Part shown: positions 6,930 through 11,663 of the stretch, piece by piece | How the letters are laid out: the number at the start of each line of letters is the position of its first letter | Numbering within the stretch: the first letter of the stretch is position 1 | Assembly (NCBI GenBank): GCA_047611425.1 | Contig: JBLFWJ010000106.1 | Span: 1-11,663 of the forward strand | DNA length: 11,663 bases | Source: JBLFWJ01 sp047611425 | GTDB lineage: Bacteria > Bacteroidota > Bacteroidia > UBA10329 | Direction of reading: 5' to 3' | The notes under the pieces: generated by a model | What the model saw: only the letters and a program-made list of their open reading frames with translations | Databases searched by the model: none | Told to the model about the DNA's origin: nothing | Translations under genes and position numbers: made by a program

Positions 6930-7989
6930 TTGCAATTGATGTGTTGGTTACAATGCCACCTTCAGCATTGATCAGAATAATATTTTTCATGTTTTGGTGG
7001 AGAAATTCGATGGCGTGCAAACTTCTAATTCCGTGTTGACAAAAAACGACAACGGGCCTTCCTGCTTCCAACTCATTTAACCTACCGGGCAACTCGTGGA
7101 GAGGAATATTCACAACACCACTTTGATCAAGTTTTGGCATTTCGTGTGGCTGACGAACATCCAGAAAAGTCAGGTCACCTTTTAATTTGTCAATCTTTTC
7201 CCAAGTCAATGATTGAGGTGCTGGAGAACAGTTTGCAGTGTAATCAGAATCACCCCACGCTCTTTTCGCTTTTTCAATTTGCACCTCGTTTTTTGAAAAA
7301 CGCACGGTGCTGTCTTCATTATTTAGAACGTTGATGAGCTTCAGTTTTCCGGATAGTGGCTCACCAATTCCGAGAATTACTTTTAATGCTTCGGTGGCCT
7401 GGAGCGTTCCAACGATTCCGGGCAAAACGCCAAGCACTCCCACTTCCTCACAATTTGGAATTTGATCCGGTTTTGGAGGGTCTGGAAATAAGCATCGATA
7501 AGTCGGGCCTCCATTCAAATTAAACACCGAAACCTGTCCTTCAAATTTGTGAATAGCACCATAAACAAATGGCTTGTTCAATTTCATACAAGCATCATTT
7601 ACCAAGTAACGAGTCGAGAAATTATCTGTGCCATCAATCACGAGATCGTAGACTTCAACGATTTCTAAGGCGTTTTCTTTAGTAAGATTTTCCGGGTAGA
7701 TGTTGATTCGAACCTCTGGATTCAAGGCTTCTAGTCTGTTTTTAGCGGCTTCAACTTTCTTCGTTCCAATGTCTGACGTGCTGAATAAAATTTGTCGTTG
7801 AAGGTTAGATTCTTCGATCAAGTCACCATCAATTATTCCAATAGTCCCAACTCCTGCTGCTGTCAAGTATTGAAGTGCGGGACAGCCCAAGCCACCAGCA
7901 CCAATCATCAGAACTTTAGCATCAAGCAGTTTCTGTTGACCAGATTCTCCAATTTCTGGAAGCGAAATATGTCTGTCGTAACGGGTCAT
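6919..7989 (-). CDS. moeB: MoeB-type MoaD adenylyltransferase fused to a rhodanese domain
   Basis: The 356-residue protein has an E1-like ThiF/MoeB domain (about 1-240) with the nucleotide loop GAGGLG at 30-35, a DGTDNFSTRY segment near 119-128, and YRCLFPDPP. It adenylates the MoaD C-terminus. A rhodanese domain (about 272-349) follows with the active loop CQHGIR (Cys317), which could carry the sulfur for MoaD thiocarboxylate, as in eukaryotic MOCS3. The two CxxC zinc pairs of E. coli MoeB are not both present: the first is reduced to T-Y-R-C and I see no second pair. The start is the ATG at 7989, one base after the moaD stop; the frame is open for 16 more codons upstream but only within moaD. 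Confidence 0.92.
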   Translation of the reverse strand: MTRYDRHISLPEIGESGQQKLLDAKVLMIGAGGLGCPALQYLTAAGVGTIGIIDGDLIEESNLQRQILFSTSDIGTKKVEAAKNRLEALNPEVRINIYPENLTKENALEIVEVYDLVIDGTDNFSTRYLVNDACMKLNKPFVYGAIHKFEGQVSVFNLNGGPTYRCLFPDPPKPDQIPNCEEVGVLGVLPGIVGTLQATEALKVILGIGEPLSGKLKLINVLNNEDSTVRFSKNEVQIEKAKRAWGDSDYTANCSPAPQSLTWEKIDKLKGDLTFLDVRQPHEMPKLDQSGVVNIPLHELPGRLNELEAGRPVVVFCQHGIRSLHAIEFLHQNMKNIILINAEGGIVTNTSIANEQ

Positions 7990-7990
7990 T

Positions 7991-8227
7991 TCATCCGCCT
8001 GCAAATGGCGGCAAAACAGCCACCTCATCGTTTTCATTTAATTCCATTTCCTGTGAAGCAATGCTTTGATTCACCGCAATTTGAAACGAGATTTTACCAA
8101 GTTCTGGAACCACCTCTTGCAACTGAACCGCCAAGTCTCCAACGGTATTTCCCGTAGTTTCAAATGACTCTGTGCTTGCATCAGTCCATTCAGCAATCAT
8201 CCCAAAATACTTGATTTTAATCTTCAT
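7991..8227 (-). CDS. moaD: Molybdopterin synthase sulfur carrier subunit MoaD
   Basis: This 78-residue ubiquitin-like protein ends in PPFAGG, the Gly-Gly tail that MoeB adenylates and that then carries the thiocarboxylate sulfur to MoaE. The front (KIKYFGMIAEWT) and the NENDEVAVLPPFAGG end match MoaD; length is normal. Its ATG overlaps the mobA stop as ATGA, and moeB begins one base after its stop, so carrier and activating enzyme are translationally linked. Confidence 0.95.
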   Translation of the reverse strand: MKIKIKYFGMIAEWTDASTESFETTGNTVGDLAVQLQEVVPELGKISFQIAVNQSIASQEMELNENDEVAVLPPFAGG

Positions 8228-8766
8228 TCAAGATCTTCTTTTCGGTTCATATTCTTGACCAAATCTTCGTCTTCAACAGTCAGAGTCTTTACACTCAACT
8301 TTTCTAAAACTGATTGAAGTCTATGCTCCTTTTCGGCAACTGCTCGTTCAAAGGTTGGTAAACATTTTCTGTTGTAAACTCCAATAAGTGGATGAATACC
8401 TGTGGATGAACTTGCTGCTACAATGTCCGAATTACCTGTCGTATTTAATAGCGCCTTCATTAGGTCGATTCCAACATTTGGTGTGTCACAACTAAGAATC
8501 AAATTGAGTTCTGTTTTAGAACCTTTCAAACCACTTAAAACGCCCATCACGGGACCATAATTTGGCTGCTCATCTTTAATTAAGTCGCAACCAAAAATGC
8601 GGTAATAACTGTTTGTTGTAACGATGATTATTCGACTGCAAACTTTAGCCATTGGCTCAATGATATGCTGAATCATCGGCTGCCCTTCAAAAAGCATCAA
8701 ACCCTTGTCTGTGCCCATTCTGGTGCTTTTTCCACCCGCGAGTATAATGCCTGTTACTTCGTCCAT
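8224..8766 (-). CDS. mobA: Molybdenum cofactor guanylyltransferase MobA
   Basis: The 180-residue nucleotidyltransferase adds GMP to Mo-molybdopterin to form the MGD cofactor used by DMSO-reductase-family enzymes. The GTP-binding signature LAGGKSTRMGTDKG is at about 9-22, GPVMGVLSGL at 71-80, and the metal-binding Asp in CDTPN at about 94. The ATG at 8766 shares one base with the stop of the permease gene; an ATG eight codons earlier falls inside that gene and adds residues not typical of MobA. Its presence implies the host uses bis-MGD enzymes such as nitrate, DMSO or formate-type oxidoreductases, none of which is in the window. Confidence 0.9.
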   Translation of the reverse strand: MDEVTGIILAGGKSTRMGTDKGLMLFEGQPMIQHIIEPMAKVCSRIIIVTTNSYYRIFGCDLIKDEQPNYGPVMGVLSGLKGSKTELNLILSCDTPNVGIDLMKALLNTTGNSDIVAASSSTGIHPLIGVYNRKCLPTFERAVAEKEHRLQSVLEKLSVKTLTVEDEDLVKNMNRKEDLE

Positions 8767-9512
8767 CAAGTAAGAAATAGTTTGGCGCATGCTATAATTA
8801 GCACAAAAGCTAAAACCCGTTTTAATGCCAGATTGTTCAGCTTCATGCTACCCAAAAATCCTCCAGCTAAACCTCCTATCAAAGCTATTCCAACTAAAAA
8901 GAAAGCATCTGGCTCGACTGTAATTCCTCGGCTTAAATGGCCAAACAATCCAGCAGCGGAATTAACCCAGATAAATGCGGCCGAAACAGCCGCTGCCTGT
9001 TTCATTGTTCCCCAACGCATTAATAGAATTAAAGGACTGAGAATAATCCCGCCACCAATGCCAATCAACCCTGAGAAAAAGCCAATCAATCCTCCAGCTG
9101 CCAGTCCCTGCCAGATTGGAACATCACGTGTTTCATTGGTGTCTTTTCCTAATAGACCGAGCATACGCAGAATGGCAAAAACCAAAAGAACCGCGAGTAT
9201 TTTCTTGTAAATGGCTGCATTCACTTCCATCATTCCACCCAAAAAGGAGAGAGGAACTGATGCCAGCGCAAACGCCAAAAACAACTTCCAATTGAAGTGT
9301 CCTTTTCGGGCGTATGCGATGAATGATATAGCCGCAACAAAAAGGTTCAAAACCAATGCTGTTGGTTTCATAGTACTAACCGGAAACGACCACAAAGCCA
9401 TGATGGCGAGGTATCCGCTGGCTCCTCCATGGCCCACAGATGCATACAGCAAAGCAACTACTGGAAGTAGCGCAAGAAAATAGTGTATGCCTTCAATTTC
9501 CCAGATGTTCAT
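8766..9512 (-). CDS. TSUP-family (TauE/SafE) membrane permease
   Basis: From the ATG at 9512 the product has 248 residues and about seven or eight hydrophobic helices. It shows the internal duplication of the TSUP (sulfite exporter TauE/SafE) family: a Gly-rich turn SVGHGGASG at about 25-33 and its counterpart GLIGIGGG at about 148-155. The frame is open for 32 codons further upstream, but that part is not membrane-like and overlaps the probable promoter. It is the first gene of the molybdenum cofactor operon and its stop overlaps mobA. TSUP proteins move sulfite, sulfonates or related anions; an oxyanion or sulfur role linked to cofactor making is inferred from position only, and the substrate and direction cannot be read from the sequence. 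Confidence 0.85.
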   Translation of the reverse strand: MNIWEIEGIHYFLALLPVVALLYASVGHGGASGYLAIMALWSFPVSTMKPTALVLNLFVAAISFIAYARKGHFNWKLFLAFALASVPLSFLGGMMEVNAAIYKKILAVLLVFAILRMLGLLGKDTNETRDVPIWQGLAAGGLIGFFSGLIGIGGGIILSPLILLMRWGTMKQAAAVSAAFIWVNSAAGLFGHLSRGITVEPDAFFLVGIALIGGLAGGFLGSMKLNNLALKRVLAFVLIIACAKLFLT

Positions 9513-9538
9513 GAACCAATAATTCCTTTTGGGGACAA

Positions 9539-9568
9539 CGAAAGTAGAAGAGTGGTGGAATTGGCAAT
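9539..9568 (-). promoter_or_regulatory. Putative promoter of the molybdenum cofactor operon
   Basis: Read leftward, ATTG (9568-9565), an 18-bp spacer, and TACTTTCG (9546-9539) resemble the Bacteroidota -33 TTG / -7 TAnnTTTG arrangement. The box ends 26 bp before the ATG at 9512. The -7 octamer is identical to the one before the cytochrome gene. No Moco riboswitch-like fold was noticed in the short leader. Confidence 0.45.
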
Positions 9569-9641
9569 ACGATGATTTGCTAGGTAAGTTGGTAGTCGTT
9601 AGGCACACGGTGATTCAAAGGACTGTCATTTGTCAAAGCCT

Positions 9642-9649
9642 TATTTTCG
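9642..9649 (+). promoter_or_regulatory. Putative -7 promoter box TATTTTCG for mscS
   Basis: TATTTTCG fits the same TAnnTTCG pattern and ends 31 bp before the mscS ATG at 9681. I see no clear -33 TTG at proper spacing. It and the leftward operon promoter share a 168-bp divergent intergenic region. Confidence 0.35.
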
Positions 9650-9680
9650 AAGCTAATCACGTAATGTTCTTCAAGCACTC

Positions 9681-10490
9681 ATGAACGAAATATGTAACAA
9701 CCAAACGGACTATGCATCAACGGTGATGAATTATGGACAAAAGCTGCTCATTGCTATTCTTATCCTCATCATAGGGTTCTGGATTGCAGGTATGATGGTT
9801 AAGGCCGTTAAGAAAGTGATGGAGAAAAAAGGGTTCGGCCCGGCTCTGCAAAGCTTCCTCGGAAGCATGCTGAGTATTACGTTGAAAGCGATGATTGTTG
9901 TCAGCGCTCTAGGAACCATGGGTATTGAAATGACCTCTTTCGTTGCGCTTTTAGGTGCCGCTGGTTTGGCGGTTGGAATGGCACTGAGTGGGACACTTCA
10001 AAGCTTTGCAGGTGGTGTTATGATCCTATTATTCAAGCCATTTAAAGTTGGAGATTTAATTGAAGCACAGGGCCATGTTGGCTGGGTTCAAGAGATTCAA
10101 ATTTTCGTAACCATCATCACTACTCCAGACACACGAACCGTTATTATTCCTAATGGAATTCTATCCAATGGAGATATAACCAACAATTCTAAATTGGGTA
10201 AAATGCGAGTTGATTTGGTAATTCCCTACGAATCAAACATCAAGCAGGCTCGATAAGTGCTTATGAAAGTGTTGACGGACCATCCAAAAGTGATGCAAGA
10301 TCCCGCGCCTTTTGTTGGAGTTGTAGAATTAGGTGATAGCTCGGTAAACCTTGCGGTTCGTCCTCATTGTAAAGCAGAACATTATTGGGATGTCTATTTT
10401 GATGTTTATGAAACCGGAAAAGAAGCATTGGATTCAGCTAGCATTACTATTCCATACCCTCAAATGGATGTGCACATGGCGAAGTCCTGA
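9681..10490 (+). pseudogene. mscS: Small-conductance mechanosensitive channel MscS, interrupted by an in-frame stop
   Basis: The frame from the ATG at 9681 to the TGA at 10488 would encode a normal-length MscS (269 residues plus the stop position), but a TAA at 10254-10256 splits it in frame. The first 191 residues hold three membrane helices (about 21-43, 62-82 and the Gly/Ala-rich pore helix 84-112, with GAAGLAVGMALSG), then the beta domain (KVGDLIEAQGHVGWVQEI, TPDTRTVIIPNG). The remaining 77 codons (GTG at 10257, ATG at 10263) hold the C-terminal alpha/beta domain (VLTDHPKV...PYPQMDVH). The break falls in a helix where Glu is likely, so GAA-to-TAA is a simple guess. Without this domain the cytoplasmic cage would be missing. 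Options are a recent nonsense mutation, a sequencing error, or reinitiation giving two chains. Its role is release of solutes on osmotic downshock. Confidence 0.85.
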
Positions 10491-10507
10491 TAGATTAACA
10501 CAATTTG

Positions 10508-10543
10508 AAAGGCCGAGTAAGATTATTCTTACTCGGCCTTTTT
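10508..10543 (+). terminator. Strong intrinsic terminator after mscS
   Basis: AGGCCGAGTAAG and CTTACTCGGCCT form a perfect 12-bp stem (14 bp with flanking A-T pairs) around a 6-nt loop, followed by a T-run. It starts 18 bases after the mscS stop and separates it from the methyltransferase. Confidence 0.85.
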
Positions 10544-10556
10544 CGTTTGGCAAGAT

Positions 10557-10564
10557 TAACTTCG
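10557..10564 (+). promoter_or_regulatory. Putative -7 promoter box TAACTTCG
   Basis: TAACTTCG lies only 4 bp before the methyltransferase ATG, directly after a terminator, so a promoter must be close. If real, the transcript would have almost no leader. The same octamer at nearly the same distance precedes the ABC ATPase gene. Confidence 0.35.
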
Positions 10565-10568
10565 CGCC

Positions 10569-11357
10569 ATGGCAGATTTGATGTGGAGAGCAGGCAAATA
10601 CCTTGGGCATTGGTCTAAGGCGAATACCCGCCACGGCACACATTCACCTTTCGTATACAAATTGCTGGATGAGGTGGTCTATGATGATCGCCACTTCTAT
10701 GCATACGATACAATTGCGAAGAGAAGAAATGAGCTTTTGGCAGATCATTCGTCCATCGCGATTCTTGACTTGGGTGCAGGTTCCAGCATCAATTCGAATA
10801 AGTCGAGACGGGTTTCAGACATCGCTCAGAATTCTCTTAAGAACGAGAAAATCTCGAAGCTTCTTTTCCGTTTAATCGACCATTTCCAGCCGAAAACGAT
10901 GATCGAGTTAGGGACTTCTCTCGGGATCAGCGGATTGCATCAAGCGCTCGCGTATAAAGGAGGAATGCTGCATACGTTTGAAGGTTGCCCAGAGACAGCC
11001 AAGATTGCGCAAGCCACATTTGACAAAGCGGAAGTTGAAAATGTCACACTTCATTTGGGTGATTTTTCCAAAACCCTTCAACCCGTTGTTGATGAAATTG
11101 ATTCAGTTGATTTTGCCTTTTTGGATGGCAATCATCAGTACCAGCCAACCGTTGATTATTTCAATCAATTGTTGCCCAAATGCAACGAAGGAACGGTGAT
11201 GATTCTCGATGATATTTATTGGTCAAAGGGAATGGCCAAAGCTTGGGAAGAAATCAAGCAGCATGAGCGAGTATCGTGTTCCATCGACATGTTTCACATC
11301 GGTATCGTCTTTTTCCGAAAAGGTCAGAAGAAGGAACATTTCAAGATAAAATTCTGA
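10569..11357 (+). CDS. Class I SAM-dependent methyltransferase
   Basis: The 262-residue protein has a Rossmann methyltransferase core. Motif I is IELGTSLGIS at about 112-121, an acidic strand end FEGCP (E138) fits the ribose-binding position, and LDGNH (185-189) and MILDDIYWSKGM (about 211-221) match the Methyltransf_24-like pattern also seen in O-methyltransferases. The N-terminal HGTHSPFVY (22-30) is shared by a Bacteroidota group of class I methyltransferases, as I recall. There is no signal peptide, so it is cytoplasmic. The substrate is unknown. It stands alone between a terminator and the next gene 69 bp away, each with its own promoter-like box. Confidence 0.85.
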   Translation: MADLMWRAGKYLGHWSKANTRHGTHSPFVYKLLDEVVYDDRHFYAYDTIAKRRNELLADHSSIAILDLGAGSSINSNKSRRVSDIAQNSLKNEKISKLLFRLIDHFQPKTMIELGTSLGISGLHQALAYKGGMLHTFEGCPETAKIAQATFDKAEVENVTLHLGDFSKTLQPVVDEIDSVDFAFLDGNHQYQPTVDYFNQLLPKCNEGTVMILDDIYWSKGMAKAWEEIKQHERVSCSIDMFHIGIVFFRKGQKKEHFKIKF

Positions 11358-11412
11358 TTCTTCGTTCAACATTTCTTGGGAATTTCGGTTTATCCAAAGC
11401 CGTTTACCTGTT

Positions 11413-11420
11413 TAACTTCG
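11413..11420 (+). promoter_or_regulatory. Putative -7 promoter box TAACTTCG
   Basis: TAACTTCG is identical to the box before the methyltransferase and ends 6 bp before the ATG at 11427. No good -33 element is seen. No terminator was found between the methyltransferase and this gene, so readthrough is also possible. Confidence 0.35.
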
Positions 11421-11426
11421 CCAGCC

Positions 11427-11663
11427 ATGAGCAACGTCATTGAAACCCGAAATCTTGCCAAGATCTACCAAATGGGTAGCGAAAAGGTTCATGCCTTGCG
11501 CGACATTTCCATCGACATTAAAACCAACGAATACGTGGCGTTGATGGGTCCATCTGGATCCGGTAAATCCACGTTGATGAATATGATCGGTTGTTTGGAC
11601 ACACCAAGCAAAGGGACATATGTTCTGAATGGACAAGATGTAAGTCGAATGACCGACAACGAG
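11427..11663 (+). CDS. ABC transporter ATP-binding protein, MacB/LolD type (5' part)
   Basis: The first 79 codons of an ATPase leave the window in frame. Walker A GPSGSGKST is at about 41-49. The lead-in IYQMGSEKVHALRDISIDI, with an aromatic A-loop residue (Tyr14), and the following LMNMIGCLDTPSKGTYVLNG are typical of the MacB/LolD/FtsE-like group that works with FtsX-type permeases in lipoprotein handling or peptide and drug efflux. The Q-loop, signature and Walker B lie beyond the edge, so the exact subfamily cannot be fixed. The ATG at 11427 gives the normal family N-terminus. Confidence 0.9.
   Translation, partial: MSNVIETRNLAKIYQMGSEKVHALRDISIDIKTNEYVALMGPSGSGKSTLMNMIGCLDTPSKGTYVLNGQDVSRMTDNE

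Noticed and set aside
8665..9210. Long rightward frame (181 codons) opposite mobA and the permease
   Set aside because: It is the antisense shadow of two recognised genes; its Pro/Lys/Ala-rich translation has no family character.
9513..9680. Moco riboswitch in the leader of the cofactor operon
   Set aside because: The probable leader is only about 30-40 nt, too short for the Moco aptamer, and no conserved paired elements were noticed.
10254..10256. Stop-codon reassignment or programmed readthrough in mscS
   Set aside because: TAA is used as a normal stop by other genes here (for example at 1724 and 3722), and no readthrough signal was noticed after it.
11412..11636. Leftward frame opposite the ABC ATPase
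   Set aside because: The rightward strand encodes a clear Walker A ATPase; the antisense frame is a by-product.

Overview
The window looks like chromosomal DNA from a member of the Bacteroidota, probably a free-living flavobacterium-like organism. The evidence is a secreted protein with a type IX secretion (T9SS) C-terminal sorting domain, AT-leaning codon use, weak or absent Shine-Dalgarno sites, several promoter-like TAnnTTCG boxes close to the Bacteroidota -7 consensus TAnnTTTG, and a fused MoaC/MoaB protein. No rRNA, tRNA, CRISPR array, insertion sequence or phage gene was seen.

Left part (1-3790): the 5' end of a leftward gene with a signal peptide runs off the left edge. Next comes about 380 bp without a convincing gene, holding two intrinsic terminators, a third hairpin and two very short doubtful ORFs. 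A rightward two-gene unit follows: a diheme c-type cytochrome lipoprotein of the SO2930 type, then a 663-residue T9SS-exported protein with seven FG-GAP/VCBS calcium-binding repeats and an ASPIC/UnbV domain. A terminator at about 3760 closes it.

Junction (3821-4565): two protein-like reading frames, both lacking a 5' end, diverge from a point near 4330-4370. One is a leftward helical protein of unknown function; the other is a rightward 61-codon tail ending like an outer-membrane beta-barrel. This looks like a rearrangement scar.

Centre (4566-9512): a tightly packed leftward molybdenum cofactor operon. In transcription order it is TSUP-family permease, mobA, moaD, moeB-rhodanese, moaE, moaC/moaB fusion, moaA. 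Every junction overlaps or is one base apart, so translation is probably coupled. MoaA and MoaC make cPMP from GTP. MoaD and MoaE form molybdopterin synthase, and MoeB-rhodanese activates and probably sulfurates MoaD. The MoaB/MogA domain adenylates molybdopterin and MobA adds the nucleotide. MoeA (molybdate insertion) and a ModABC transporter are not in the window.

Right part (9681-11663): a divergent mscS-type channel gene carries an in-frame TAA about 70% of the way through, so it is a split gene or a recent nonsense pseudogene. It is followed by a strong terminator, a class I SAM-dependent methyltransferase, and the first 79 codons of a MacB/LolD-type ABC transporter ATPase that leaves the right edge.

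The window is mostly ordinary housekeeping content. The points most worth checking are the mscS nonsense codon, the head-to-head gene remnants, and the recurring TAnnTTCG boxes.
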